64,000 bases of DNA from Flavobacterium psychrophilum (GCA_001708385.1 CP012388.1:2604001-2668000); one strand, 5' to 3'. Counted from the stretch's first letter, positions 25,410-33,911 are shown. Notes: generated by a model from the sequence alone, not told the origin. Made by a program: numbers and translations.

Positions 25410-27869
25410 CTACTTATCTTCTTTCTTTCCGCCAAGTTTAACGCCCACATTGCCGTCTTTGTCGTCTTCGGCTGTAAGGTGTACCACGATACCGCGGTTA
25501 CGGCGTTTTGCGAGTTCATCCTTGTCAGTGATGTCTTTATCTTTTTTAGGGTTACGTAGTGGTACATCTACATAAATTTGCGTGCCTTTGCCAAACGAAT
25601 AGATACCTTCAATATCCATATTCAAGACACTCGAATTGATTTGCATCGGGTGAATGGTAACTTTCTCTCCGGCGATATCAAGATCGCCTTTCAGGTTGTA
25701 AAATTCAATATTGTTCATATCACGGAATGGGAATGCAAACTTGCCCACCTTACGAACCGGATCAAAGTTTATCAGTTTTCCTTTTTTTAGTCCGAAGAAT
25801 ACTTTACCATACATTGATTTTGGCACCATAGTACCTTTGTCGGTTATCGTTCCTGCCATATTAATATCGGAAGAAAACAAACCTTCCAGGTTCTTATGGT
25901 CCAGCGTTGTCATTCCGAAGTTATTAAACGCATAAAAGAATTTCCTTATATCCACATTACTTACAGCGGCATTCAGTTTAAATTGGTTGTTCTTACCCTT
26001 TTGCACCATGCTGCCATTCATTACCAATGAGCCGTTTGCATGTTTTAATCCGGCATTTTTCAGGATAACTCCCGTATCAGTAAGCAATACATTCGCTTTT
26101 ACACCGGTAGCAAGGAATTTATTGTAGTACAATTTATCTACTACAAGCTTCATATCTACATTGCTTTTCTCAAAGATCTCGTTCATCTCTTTGGTAAAGT
26201 TGCCTTTTTTATTCTGGCGAATGGCGGCCTGCGCATTCTGCCTGCTGCCTAAAAAGCTCATGAACTCGCCCAAGTGCAATTGTGGGCTATAAATGTTCCA
26301 CGTAAGCACCATTTTTTGAGGATCGGTATAATACAGGTTCAGGAAGTTTTTAACCGAACCTTCCATGTTAACCGTGCTCTTTCCGCTTTTCATGATGATC
26401 TGGCTTATGTTGAGGTCATCCTGAGTAAAATCAAGTCCCACAGATACATCTTTAAATTCCAGCTTACGGGGTACATAGGTAACATTGGCATCTTTAATAT
26501 TTACTAATCCGGTAAAGTAAGGTTTAGATATTTTGAAGTTTACAATATCTGCTTTAAAGTTTACTTTCATATCGGCAGTACCTTTAGTAAAGGTGAGCAG
26601 GTCTTCATCGATAACATTTTTAAGTTGCGACATTTCAAAGTGCGAACTAAAATCGCCAACAGCAACAGGAGTATCAAGGTTAAGGATAAAAGTTTTCTTC
26701 ATGTTTACGGGAAGCCCGGCATAATTACCCCGAAAATTATAAAGTTTTATAGCCGAATTGGCATCGGTCATGCCCTTATCTTTTATATGGTTGTTGGTAA
26801 AGATACCCGTGAAGCTGCAATCAGAAACTACACCGCCGGGGGTGTCCAGTTCGTTGTTTTTTATGAAGGCATTAACACGGATAAGCGGGTCACCCTCGTC
26901 GTTAAAATCGCCTATAAGGTCGCATTTTACAGCTATAGGTTCTTTCAGGGTAAACATATCAAGCTTTTCGCTGATGTTGGGTGATAGCAAATGCGATGCG
27001 TCGCGCCAAAGTATACTTTCATTGCTAATGTTTATGGCAAAGTCTGACGAATCATCTGCGATCTGGAATTTAGCACCAATGGTAAAATCTTCGCCGCCTA
27101 TTTCTAAACGGTTAGGGGCAAAAACAATATAGTCATCTTCATATACAATCTCAAACGTGCCGTCAAGAGTTTTGTCTTTAATGAAACTTCCCCGTTCGGT
27201 ATTAAACGCCATACTATGCGCCATGCCTTTAAGGGTTGCATCTGCTTCCCAGCCAAAAAGGGAATAATCTACATTCGCAGAAAGATCATCCACCGTAAAT
27301 TTATACAGCTTATGCCTTTGGCGGTTGTCTATCGCAAGGGTTACATTTTCAAGGTCTAGCTTTCGCAATTGTGGAAACATGCCGCCGCCACCTTCTTCGC
27401 CTTTTGTTTTCTTTTTCTTTGCAATGGCAGTATTGCTGTACCCTTTTTCATCGGTGTACATATCTATTGCAGCATTGCGAATGCTTATCTTTTTTATTTC
27501 TATAGTTCCTCGTAACAGCGCAACAATATTTACGGCAACTTCCAGTTCGCCTGCTTTTAATAGCGTATGATTATGCTGTTTAAAAAGACTGTCCTGAATA
27601 GTAACATTTTCAAGCCGAAGCGACACACGCGGAAATCCTTTTAAAAAGGTTGGTTCCATATTGCCAACGGTAAGTTTGCCGGTTAGCCCGCCGTTAAGTT
27701 CTTTTAATAGTGAAGCCTGAACTTCTTTTTTATGAGTGTTTATATACCATGCAAGGCCTATATAAAGGGCAATGGTAAGTATAAACAGTGTTAGTATAGT
27801 ACCGCAGAGTAGCCGCGCCCATCGGGGTAGGTGTAGTTCTGATAAATACTTTCTTGCTTTGGCGATCAT
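25410..27869 (-). CDS. AsmA-like inner-membrane protein
   Basis: 819 residues. One N-terminal helix (about 18-42, ARLLCGTILTLFILTIALYI) anchors a long periplasmic part of repeated amphipathic beta-strands. AsmA_N features include LKELNGGLTGKLTVGNMEPT and LKAGELEVAVNIVALLRGTI; AsmA_C follows at about 560-790. AsmA/YhdP/TamB-type proteins form hydrophobic grooves that carry phospholipids between membranes; that role is inferred. A lysine/glutamate tail (VGVKLGGKKEDK) ends the protein. It converges on the TIGR03915 gene with only 2 bases between the stops. Confidence 0.88.
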   Translation of the reverse strand: MIAKARKYLSELHLPRWARLLCGTILTLFILTIALYIGLAWYINTHKKEVQASLLKELNGGLTGKLTVGNMEPTFLKGFPRVSLRLENVTIQDSLFKQHNHTLLKAGELEVAVNIVALLRGTIEIKKISIRNAAIDMYTDEKGYSNTAIAKKKKTKGEEGGGGMFPQLRKLDLENVTLAIDNRQRHKLYKFTVDDLSANVDYSLFGWEADATLKGMAHSMAFNTERGSFIKDKTLDGTFEIVYEDDYIVFAPNRLEIGGEDFTIGAKFQIADDSSDFAINISNESILWRDASHLLSPNISEKLDMFTLKEPIAVKCDLIGDFNDEGDPLIRVNAFIKNNELDTPGGVVSDCSFTGIFTNNHIKDKGMTDANSAIKLYNFRGNYAGLPVNMKKTFILNLDTPVAVGDFSSHFEMSQLKNVIDEDLLTFTKGTADMKVNFKADIVNFKISKPYFTGLVNIKDANVTYVPRKLEFKDVSVGLDFTQDDLNISQIIMKSGKSTVNMEGSVKNFLNLYYTDPQKMVLTWNIYSPQLHLGEFMSFLGSRQNAQAAIRQNKKGNFTKEMNEIFEKSNVDMKLVVDKLYYNKFLATGVKANVLLTDTGVILKNAGLKHANGSLVMNGSMVQKGKNNQFKLNAAVSNVDIRKFFYAFNNFGMTTLDHKNLEGLFSSDINMAGTITDKGTMVPKSMYGKVFFGLKKGKLINFDPVRKVGKFAFPFRDMNNIEFYNLKGDLDIAGEKVTIHPMQINSSVLNMDIEGIYSFGKGTQIYVDVPLRNPKKDKDITDKDELAKRRNRGIVVHLTAEDDKDGNVGVKLGGKKEDK

Positions 27870-27973
27870 AGTTTAGGGGATTGAAGTAATAGGGCTGCTT
27901 CCAGCCAAACATTAAATTTACTGCATAATTGTTTATATTTTTTGTTAATTTTTGAATAGCTGTTTAATGAAAC

Positions 27974-28002
27974 AAAAAATGCGGCTTTGTTGGCCGCATT
28001 TT
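27974..28002 (-). terminator. Terminator after the CarboxypepD_reg gene
   Basis: AAAATGCGGC with GCCGCATTTT, loop TTTGTTG, A run to the left. Confidence 0.85.
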
Positions 28003-28020
28003 ATAAAATTCTGAATTGGT

Positions 28021-28842
28021 TTATTTCCAATATGTGGTATCAACAGTAAAGCCAATACCTGCAATGCTTAGTTTTTTCCATTCTCCCTGGCTTGTGTCGC
28101 GCGATATTATAGGTGTTGCCAGCAGTGCCGCCGAAAAGTATATTCTTCCGGGAGCATCTTCAATCCACTCCAGGCTCACAAAAAAATCGTCTTCTACCAT
28201 AATGTTGTATGGTATAAGGTCTACCGTGAGCTTGCCCGAACTTCTGGGCGCGGTAACAATTATATTTTCTTTGGTAATAAGCGCATCGGGCATACCTTTC
28301 TTAACGCTGTAAAAGTTGAGGCGCATTTTTACTTCCGGATTTTTATCAGAAGCTATAGAGGCTGAAAAGGTTTTAAGCAAGGTGGGCGATCCTTTTATCC
28401 GCATAACCATACCGACTTCATTACCCAGTTTATTAGAGGTGAAAGAAGCGGTAACACTTTGCGATTCGGTTTTATTGCCCAGCAGTTTTTCTTTTTGTTT
28501 TCTGTTGGTTACCACTATCTCTTTAAGCTGCGTTGCTTGCTCTTTAAGCTGAATGTCTCGATTTGACGACAGTCGGCTGGCGAGGTCAGCTACAATAAAA
28601 TCCCTCGTTGCATAACCTATCATAGAAATCCTAACGGTATCTGCCGAATGGCCTTCGGGTACAGGCAGGGTAAATTTTCCGTTTTCGTCAGATACGGTTC
28701 CTATATTCTTTTTTACCACTCCCACATTTACATATGGCAGGGGTTCTCCCGTTTGGGCATCTTTAAGTGTTCCTTTAAGTGTTTGGGCACTTGCGGCGGC
28801 TACTGCCGAAAGAAAAATAAGTGTAGTTATAAAGTGTTTCAT
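28021..28842 (-). CDS. Secreted protein with carboxypeptidase-regulatory-like domain
   Basis: 273 residues. Signal peptide MKHFITTLIFLSAVAAASAQ. Residues about 21-105 form the CarboxypepD_reg-like domain (LKGTLKDAQTGEPLPYVNVG, TVSDENGKFTLPVPEG, ISMIGYATRD) that also starts TonB receptors. The remaining ~165 residues are beta-rich and not recognised. No barrel or TonB plug follows, so it is not a receptor. Probably periplasmic or outer-membrane associated. Monocistronic. Confidence 0.83.
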   Translation of the reverse strand: MKHFITTLIFLSAVAAASAQTLKGTLKDAQTGEPLPYVNVGVVKKNIGTVSDENGKFTLPVPEGHSADTVRISMIGYATRDFIVADLASRLSSNRDIQLKEQATQLKEIVVTNRKQKEKLLGNKTESQSVTASFTSNKLGNEVGMVMRIKGSPTLLKTFSASIASDKNPEVKMRLNFYSVKKGMPDALITKENIIVTAPRSSGKLTVDLIPYNIMVEDDFFVSLEWIEDAPGRIYFSAALLATPIISRDTSQGEWKKLSIAGIGFTVDTTYWK

Positions 28843-28973
28843 TGGTAGTGGTTTAACTAGTAAACGAAGAATCGTAATAAATGTTACCGGAAAGCAAAAA
28901 ATACTCGGCTACATGACTTTTGTCATAAAATAGCGAGTGGCATAGATGTTACTTTGCGTATAAAACTTAAGTT

Positions 28974-29316
28974 ATGCAGTACTGGATAAAACTAACGAAA
29001 CAGCCCCGCACCGAAAGAATACAAGCTGCCCTTTCCGAAAATGTGAACTTTTCTACCGATGCCTCTCTTGGGTATCCTGCCTCCAAGCTGAACGGTAAAG
29101 TATTTTACGATGATGCGCCCTTTCTTAAAGATGCGCCGGTGCTGCAAACTTTTGTTGCTAATCCTAATCACATAGGGCAACAATCACTGGTACAAGATCG
29201 TGGTGATGGATCATGTGGAGACCGACCATCTTGCAAAGTTTTCCAATGCACTTCGCAATCATCATGATGAGGTAGCTGCACAATCTCTTCAACAGGACAA
29301 TGTGCTTACGACATAG
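28974..29316 (+). pseudogene. Pyridoxal-phosphate-dependent decarboxylase collapsed by an internal deletion
   Basis: The first ~68 codons read as the N-terminus of the flavobacterial group II PLP decarboxylase (MQYWIKLTKQ..., SLGYPASKLNGKVFYDDAPF, VANPNHIG). Right after HIG the frame continues as nonsense. In the +1 frame from 29179 the C-terminal end follows (NNHWYKIVVMDHVETDHLAK...), with a TAG at 29314-29316. About 45 C-terminal codons remain. The middle ~350 residues, with the PLP lysine, are missing. The intact family is about 460-470 residues as I recall, so roughly 1 kb was lost and the join is out of frame. Not functional as an enzyme. Confidence 0.8.
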
Positions 29317-29360
29317 TACAGGACTTAGTTATCGATTAAAAAAATAAAAACTACACTATA

Positions 29361-29549
29361 ATGAGAACACAATTAACCAATCGTTTTTCTGCACAGGGAA
29401 CTGCCGCAGCCTATTTTGCCCATGCATCTTTACAGCATGAGGATGAAAAAACAACCACTTTAGGTGACGAAGTGAAAGAGGATAAGGCTTATATTTGTGA
29501 TAAACAATGCCACAAATGCAAATGCCTGACGAAAACCTCTACTTTATAG
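29361..29549 (+). CDS. Possible small protein of unknown function
   Basis: 62 residues from an ATG with an A-rich leader: polar, with a Cys/Lys tail (YICDKQCHKCKC). Its last 43 bases overlap the following 2H gene in another frame, and a -7 element for that gene lies inside it. No family recognised. It may be real and coupled, or just open frame left between the pseudogene and the next promoter. Confidence 0.3.
   Translation: MRTQLTNRFSAQGTAAAYFAHASLQHEDEKTTTLGDEVKEDKAYICDKQCHKCKCLTKTSTL
29490..29497 (+). promoter_or_regulatory. -7 element of the second 2H phosphoesterase gene
   Basis: TATATTTG, exact match, 9 bases before the ATG at 29507. Confidence 0.5.
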
Positions 29550-30076
29550 CGCTTATTCCGCATGATGATGTGGCTGATGCCGTAACCGGATTTAAAAACG
29601 ATTTTGCCGAAAATTATAGCAGCAGCAAGGCATTAAGGAGTATGCCCCACATTACGTTGAAGGCACCCTTTAAGCTTGCTAAGAGAGAACATAAGCAGTT
29701 GCAGGAATGGTTTAAAGGCATTCGCCCGATGGTGGAGTCGTTTATGGTGGAACTGGAAGATTTTGGGAGTTTTCCCAATAAAGATAATCCCGTTATATAT
29801 GTAAAGCCGGTAATGACGCCAAACCTGGAGCGATTGCAGAAAGCAATACTTAATTCTTTTGAACACGCTTACCCGCAGATAACGATACCGTATACAGAGC
29901 GTACTTTTCATCCGCACATGACCATTGCGTACCGCGATTTAACACCCGATCAGTATGCCCGCGCTATAGATATATACCAGCATAAAAAGTACAGTGCCTT
30001 TTTTAGGGCAGATAAGTTTTGCCTGCTTCAGCACAACGGTAAACAATGGAATGTTATTTTAGAGCATTCTCTTTAG
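29507..30076 (+). CDS. 2H phosphoesterase, 2'-5' RNA ligase family (second copy)
   Basis: 189 residues with HITL (about 48-51) and HMTI (about 141-144), the two histidine motifs of the 2H fold, each after a hydrophobic strand (SMPHITLKAPF; TFHPHMTIAYRD). Lacks the N-terminal extension of the copy at 21.6 kb and is only distantly similar to it. Acts on cyclic phosphate or 2'-5' linked RNA ends in the family. ATGs at 29507, 29516 and 29522 are all possible; the first is chosen from its spacing to the -7 element. Confidence 0.85.
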   Translation: MPQMQMPDENLYFIALIPHDDVADAVTGFKNDFAENYSSSKALRSMPHITLKAPFKLAKREHKQLQEWFKGIRPMVESFMVELEDFGSFPNKDNPVIYVKPVMTPNLERLQKAILNSFEHAYPQITIPYTERTFHPHMTIAYRDLTPDQYARAIDIYQHKKYSAFFRADKFCLLQHNGKQWNVILEHSL

Positions 30077-30078
30077 CT

Positions 30079-30118
30079 GTTGTTGGTGATAGTTGGTTGT
30101 CGGTTGTTGGTTTTCGGA
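30079..30118 (-). repeat. Intergenic CCGACAACTATCAACC-family repeat, inverted copy
   Basis: Reads as the complement of ACCGACAACCAACTATCACC. It forms an inverted pair with 30221-30246 around the terminator. Confidence 0.55.
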
Positions 30119-30178
30119 AGCTTTCTGAATGAAATTGAACGAAACTATTGGCGCAGGACAATAGCTGTATATTACTAT

Positions 30179-30214
30179 AAAAAGGCGTAAAAAATTAAAT
30201 CTTTACGCCTTTTT
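30179..30214. terminator. Shared terminator of converging genes
   Basis: AAAAAGGCGTAAA with TTTACGCCTTTTT (13 base pairs), loop of 10; bidirectional. Confidence 0.9.
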
Positions 30215-30220
30215 ATGAAT

Positions 30221-30246
30221 CTATCAACCGACAACTATCAACCACA
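30221..30246 (+). repeat. Intergenic CCGACAACTATCAACC-family repeat
   Basis: CTATCAACCGACAACTATCA followed by ACCAC. Opposes the copy at 30079-30118. Confidence 0.55.
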
Positions 30247-30262
30247 ATTATTGCCCGGCTAA

Positions 30263-31021
30263 TTATAAAAACATCCCTCCGGAAGCTTCTATTCGTTGCG
30301 CATTTACCCATTTGGCATCTTCGGTACAAAGAAAGGCAACTACGCTGCCAATATCGTCGGGTAAACCTACACGTCCAAGAGCGGTTTGGGATGCTAGGAA
30401 TTTATTAACATCATTATTGTCACGTACCATTCCTCCTCCAAAATCGGTTTCTATAGCGCCCGGAGCTACGATATTGCTACGTATTCCCCTTGCGCCAAGT
30501 TCTTTCGCCTGGTATTTGGTTAATACTTCCATACCGCCTTTCATAGATGCATACGCTGCATAGCCAGGGGTGCTGAAACGTGCAAGACCGCTAGAGATGT
30601 TTACAATACCTCCGCCATCTGCAAGTATAGGCAATGCTTTCTGTGTAATAAAGAAAGGTGCTTTAAAGTGGATGTTTACCAATGTGTCAAACTGCTCTAT
30701 AGTTGTATCTGCAAATGAGGCATGGATACCAATACCTGCATTATTTACAAGGTAATCGAACTTATCTGCGTCGAAAACAGAAGAAAGCGTTTTAGCTACC
30801 GCTGCAAAAAACGGATCGAAATTAGCTGTATCGCTAACATTAAGCTGAAGTGCAGCTGCTTTCTGGCCCAGTGCCTCAATTTCGGCAACAACTTCATCAG
30901 CTTCTTCTTTTTTGCTGTTGTAAGTAAGTATAACGTCGAGGCCTTTTTTTGCAATGGCAACAGCCATATTTCTTCCCAGTCCGCGGCTACCGCCGGTAAC
31001 AAGTGCTATTTTAGTAGACAT
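30263..31021 (-). CDS. Short-chain dehydrogenase/reductase
   Basis: NAD(P)-dependent oxidoreductase of the classical SDR fold. 252 residues: TGGSRGLG (9-16) binds the cofactor, NNAG near 94 and INISS supply the active-site Asn and Ser, and YASMK (about residues 160-164) gives the catalytic Tyr and Lys. A long loop before NNAG is slightly expanded. The C-terminus ends RIEASGGMFL as in FabG-like members. Substrate unknown. The nearby plus-strand gene converges on it. Confidence 0.9.
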   Translation of the reverse strand: MSTKIALVTGGSRGLGRNMAVAIAKKGLDVILTYNSKKEEADEVVAEIEALGQKAAALQLNVSDTANFDPFFAAVAKTLSSVFDADKFDYLVNNAGIGIHASFADTTIEQFDTLVNIHFKAPFFITQKALPILADGGGIVNISSGLARFSTPGYAAYASMKGGMEVLTKYQAKELGARGIRSNIVAPGAIETDFGGGMVRDNNDVNKFLASQTALGRVGLPDDIGSVVAFLCTEDAKWVNAQRIEASGGMFL

Positions 31022-31033
31022 AGTATTTATTTT

Positions 31034-31070
31034 ATCCTCACCCCGGCCCTCTCCAAAGGAGAGATAGGAG
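31034..31070 (-). repeat. CTCC-TTT-GGAG repeat family, copy 4 (reverse orientation)
   Basis: CCTCACCCCGGCCCTCTCC then AAAGGAGAG. It lies directly upstream of the SDR start. Confidence 0.55.
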
Positions 31071-31188
31071 ATTGGTGATTATTTATATTACAAAGTTAGG
31101 AGAGGGTAATGCGTTAAAAATGGTGGAGACTTCAGTATTTTAAGTAGCAGAGTTTCAAAGTAGCAAAGTTCTCTCAACGGTTTCAGTC

Positions 31189-31220
31189 CCCTCTTCTTCT
31201 GAGAGGGGGTGGGGTGAGAA
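31189..31220 (+). repeat. CTCC-TTT-GGAG repeat family, copy 5
   Basis: CCCCTCTTCTTCTGAGAGGG then GGTGGGGTGAG. Opposite orientation to copy 4, 120 bases away. Confidence 0.55.
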
Positions 31221-31221
31221 C

Positions 31222-31248
31222 AAAAAAAGCGCGGAAATTATTCCGCGC
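31222..31248 (-). terminator. Terminator after ribE
   Basis: GCGCGGAA with TTCCGCGC, loop ATTA; minus-strand T run 31222-31228. Confidence 0.85.
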
Positions 31249-31285
31249 CTCTATATTATCATGGTTATATTCCGACAACCATTAA

Positions 31286-31876
31286 CTAGTTTCTTAAAGC
31301 ATTAAGCCTTGCTACATATTTGCCAACCACATCAAATTCAAGGTTTATAACAGTTCCTGCTGCAATAGCATTAAAGTTAGTGTGTTCGTAAGTGTATGGA
31401 ATAATTGCCACGCTAAATTCGTTTGCTTTAGAATTTACCACAGTAAGACTAACACCATTAACAGTGATAGATCCTTTTTCTATAGTAATGTTGTTGGCTG
31501 CGGCATCATACTCAAAAGTGTAATACCAGCTTCCGTTAGCATTTTCAACCAATTTACATACTCCTGTCTGGTCTACATGCCCCTGAACAATGTGCCCGTC
31601 GAGCCTGTCGCCAAGTTTCATGGCACGCTCTAAATTTACAATTCCGCCCACTTTCCAGTCGCCAAGATTGGTTTTATCCAGTGTCTCCCTTATTGCGGTA
31701 ACCGTATAGTCATCGGCGTTAACAGCTACTACGGTAAGGCATACACCATCGTGGCTTACGCTCTGGTCTATCTTAAGTTCGTGGGTAATAGCAGAAGTTA
31801 TGGTAAAGTGTATATTGTCGTTATCCTTAATTATTTCTTTTATAGTTCCCTGTGTTTCTATAATTCCTGTAAACAT
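31286..31876 (-). CDS. ribE: Riboflavin synthase alpha chain
   Basis: Dismutates two 6,7-dimethyl-8-ribityllumazine molecules to riboflavin. 196 residues, two tandem lumazine-binding barrels: MFTGIIETQG at the start (catalytic N-terminus), SVSHDGVCLTVV (about 40-51), HIVQGHVD (about 95-102) and the second-repeat SITVNGVSLTVV. Length is normal. Its promoter overlaps that of pdxA on the other strand. Other riboflavin genes are not in the window. Confidence 0.96.
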   Translation of the reverse strand: MFTGIIETQGTIKEIIKDNDNIHFTITSAITHELKIDQSVSHDGVCLTVVAVNADDYTVTAIRETLDKTNLGDWKVGGIVNLERAMKLGDRLDGHIVQGHVDQTGVCKLVENANGSWYYTFEYDAAANNITIEKGSITVNGVSLTVVNSKANEFSVAIIPYTYEHTNFNAIAAGTVINLEFDVVGKYVARLNALRN

Positions 31877-31891
31877 GCTGATTTATTTTAC

Positions 31892-31899
31892 TAAATTTG
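31892..31899 (+). promoter_or_regulatory. -7 element of pdxA
   Basis: TAAATTTG, exact match, 29 bases before the ATG. Only 6 bases separate it from the opposing ribE element. Confidence 0.6.
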
Positions 31900-31905
31900 T
31901 AGCTT

Positions 31906-31913
31906 CAAAAGTA
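31906..31913 (-). promoter_or_regulatory. -7 element of ribE
   Basis: TACTTTTG, exact match, about 30 bases before the ribE ATG. The two promoters cannot be occupied together. Confidence 0.6.
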
Positions 31914-31928
31914 CAATAAAACAGCATC

Positions 31929-32978
31929 ATGACAAAAAAGGCAGAAAATGTGATTTTGGGTATATCTATAGGTGACCTTAACGGCGTAGGGCCTGAGGTA
32001 ATTTTAAAAACCTTTGAAGATGCCCGAATGCTGGAATTTTGTACACCGGTTATATTTGGTAACGTAAAAGTGATGTCTTTCATCAAGAAAACATTCGAAC
32101 TTACCTGTAACCTGCACGGTATAGACAGCCTTGACCAACTGGTTGTTGGCAAGATAAACGTGCTTAACATTTGGCGTGAAAGCGTAAATGTAGAGTTTGG
32201 TAAGAATGATGAGGTTGTAGGGCAGTACGCTATTAAGTCGTTTACCGAAGCCGTTGCTGCATTAAAAGAAAAAAAGATAGACCTGCTGGTAACGGCGCCT
32301 ATTAATAAATACAATATACAATCGGAAGAGTTTAAGTTTCCGGGGCATACTGATTATCTTGATAAAGAGCTTGAGGGCGATGCGCTTATGCTTATGGTTC
32401 AGGATAACCTTCGTGTTGGCCTGTTAACCGACCATATTCCGGTAAATGAGGTTTCGGCACATTTAACCGAAGCACTTATCCGTAAAAAGTTACTTACCGT
32501 AAACCATTCCCTTGTACAGGATTTCGGAATCAACAAACCTAAAATTGCCGTGCTGGGTGTAAATCCGCACAGTGGCGATAATGGTGTTATTGGTAAGGAA
32601 GACGATGCTGTGGTGAAACCGGCATTAAAAAAACTGTTTGAGGAAGGCGTGCTTGTTTTTGGGCCGTTTTCGGCAGATAGTTTCTTTGGAAGCGGGCAGT
32701 ATGAAAAATACGATGCTGTAATTGCAGCTTACCATGACCAGGGACTTATACCGTTTAAAACCCTTGCTTTTGGCGGAGGTGTTAACTACACGGCAGGGCT
32801 TGAGGCGATAAGAACATCGCCCGATCATGGTACGGCTTATGATATAGCAGGTAAGGGACTAGCAGACTATAATTCGTTTAAAGAAGCTGTATATATGGCA
32901 ATTGATATATATCATTCGAGGGCGCAATATGCAGAACTGACTGAAAACCCTTTGAAAATCAGGGAAAAACAGTTATAA
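31929..32978 (+). CDS. pdxA: 4-hydroxythreonine-4-phosphate dehydrogenase
   Basis: NAD-dependent step of DXP-dependent pyridoxal phosphate synthesis. 349 residues: SIGDLNGVGPEVILK (13-27), TAPINKYNI, FPGHTDYL (metal His), GVNPHSGDNGVIG (metal His and phosphate site), AYHDQGLIPFKTL (metal His), and RTSPDHGTAYDIAG near the end. All three metal-binding histidine motifs are present. Starts at the ATG at 31929. Followed by the strong promoter of the next operon. Confidence 0.96.
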   Translation: MTKKAENVILGISIGDLNGVGPEVILKTFEDARMLEFCTPVIFGNVKVMSFIKKTFELTCNLHGIDSLDQLVVGKINVLNIWRESVNVEFGKNDEVVGQYAIKSFTEAVAALKEKKIDLLVTAPINKYNIQSEEFKFPGHTDYLDKELEGDALMLMVQDNLRVGLLTDHIPVNEVSAHLTEALIRKKLLTVNHSLVQDFGINKPKIAVLGVNPHSGDNGVIGKEDDAVVKPALKKLFEEGVLVFGPFSADSFFGSGQYEKYDAVIAAYHDQGLIPFKTLAFGGGVNYTAGLEAIRTSPDHGTAYDIAGKGLADYNSFKEAVYMAIDIYHSRAQYAELTENPLKIREKQL

Positions 32979-33000
32979 ACAAAAAAATGTTCATAACCGT

Positions 33001-33029
33001 TTTGGAATTGCAATAATTTTATATCTTTG
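33001..33029 (+). promoter_or_regulatory. Promoter of the DUF177-rpmF operon
   Basis: TTTG (33001-33004), 17 bases, TATCTTTG (33022-33029): a textbook Bacteroidota promoter. The leader is about 80 bases. Confidence 0.8.
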
Positions 33030-33114
33030 CACGCTCAAAACTGTTGTAACGAAATGAGTTGCGGTAAATTAGGCCGTAAATATTGAGTTTAACAATTAAA
33101 AAAACCGACTGGAA

Positions 33115-33660
33115 ATGAAAGTGAACAAAGAATTTTTAATTCCGTTTGCGGGATTGAAACAAGGAAAGCACCAGTTTGAGTTTGAGATTAATAAAGCGTT
33201 CTTTGATGACTTTGGTTTTGATGACTATAACGATGTCAACATCAAAGTAAATCTTGTTCTTGAAAAAAAGATCATGATGCTGGAGCTTGGCTTTAAGCAT
33301 AAAGGTACGGTAAACGTGCCGTGTGATACTACAAATGAGGATTTTGACCTGCCTGTTAAAGGTAAGCTGGATCTTATAGTGAAATTTGGAGATGAGTATA
33401 ACGACGACCACGACGAAATACTTATCCTGCCGCATGGTGAGTTTCAGGTAGACGTATCGCAATATATCTATGAAATGATTGTATTGTCGGTGCCTTCAAG
33501 AAGGATACATCCGGGAGTTAAAGACGGTACAATTGCCGTTGATATATTAGACAAACTGAACGAGCTTTCTCCGAAAGAAGAAAAGCAGGTAGAAGAAGAT
33601 AAAAAAGAGAATACAGATCCCCGTTGGGACGAATTAAAAAAACTATTAACGGATAAATAA
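33115..33660 (+). CDS. DUF177 (YceD-like) protein, rRNA accumulation factor
   Basis: 181 residues. DUF177 features: GLKQGKHQFEFEINKAFFDD, a beta-rich middle with CDTTNEDFDLPVKGKLDLIVKF (one of the usual two cysteines is visible), and the conserved DVSQYIYEMIVLSVPSRRIH near 115-135. YceD homologues pair with rpmF in most bacteria and affect 23S rRNA levels. A charged Lys/Glu tail (KEEKQVEEDKKE) follows. Only 9 bases separate it from rpmF, so they are co-expressed. Confidence 0.92.
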   Translation: MKVNKEFLIPFAGLKQGKHQFEFEINKAFFDDFGFDDYNDVNIKVNLVLEKKIMMLELGFKHKGTVNVPCDTTNEDFDLPVKGKLDLIVKFGDEYNDDHDEILILPHGEFQVDVSQYIYEMIVLSVPSRRIHPGVKDGTIAVDILDKLNELSPKEEKQVEEDKKENTDPRWDELKKLLTDK

Positions 33661-33669
33661 TATAGTAAA

Positions 33670-33864
33670 ATGGCACATCCTAAGAGAAAGACCTCGAAAA
33701 CCAGAAGAGACAAGAGAAGAACACACTATAAAGCGTCTGTTCCTCAAATCGCTACATGTCCTGTAACAGGAGAAGCGCATTTATATCACAGAGCTTACTG
33801 GCATGAAGGCAAAATGTACTACAGAGGCCAGGTTGTAATAGACAAAGCAGAAGCTGTAGCATAA
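33670..33864 (+). CDS. rpmF: 50S ribosomal protein L32
   Basis: 64 residues: [19 protein letters not shown] then a short loop and strand. The zinc-ribbon cysteines of some L32 proteins are reduced to one (CPVTGEAH), so this is a zinc-independent form. Directly follows DUF177 and is ended by a terminator, so fabH downstream likely has a separate promoter. Confidence 0.97.
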   Translation: MAHPKRKTSKTRRDKRRTHYKASVPQIATCPVTGEAHLYHRAYWHEGKMYYRGQVVIDKAEAVA

Positions 33865-33883
33865 TTGCGATAAAAAATAGGGT

Positions 33884-33911
33884 AAAACTCTCACACCGTG
33901 AGAGTTTTTTT
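33884..33911 (+). terminator. Terminator after rpmF
   Basis: AAACTCTCAC with GTGAGAGTTT, 3-base loop, then T's. Confidence 0.9.

Noticed and set aside
29361-29549. Start of the decarboxylase's neighbour as continuation of the pseudogene
   Set aside because: The frame begins after the pseudogene's TAG and shows no resemblance to the decarboxylase.
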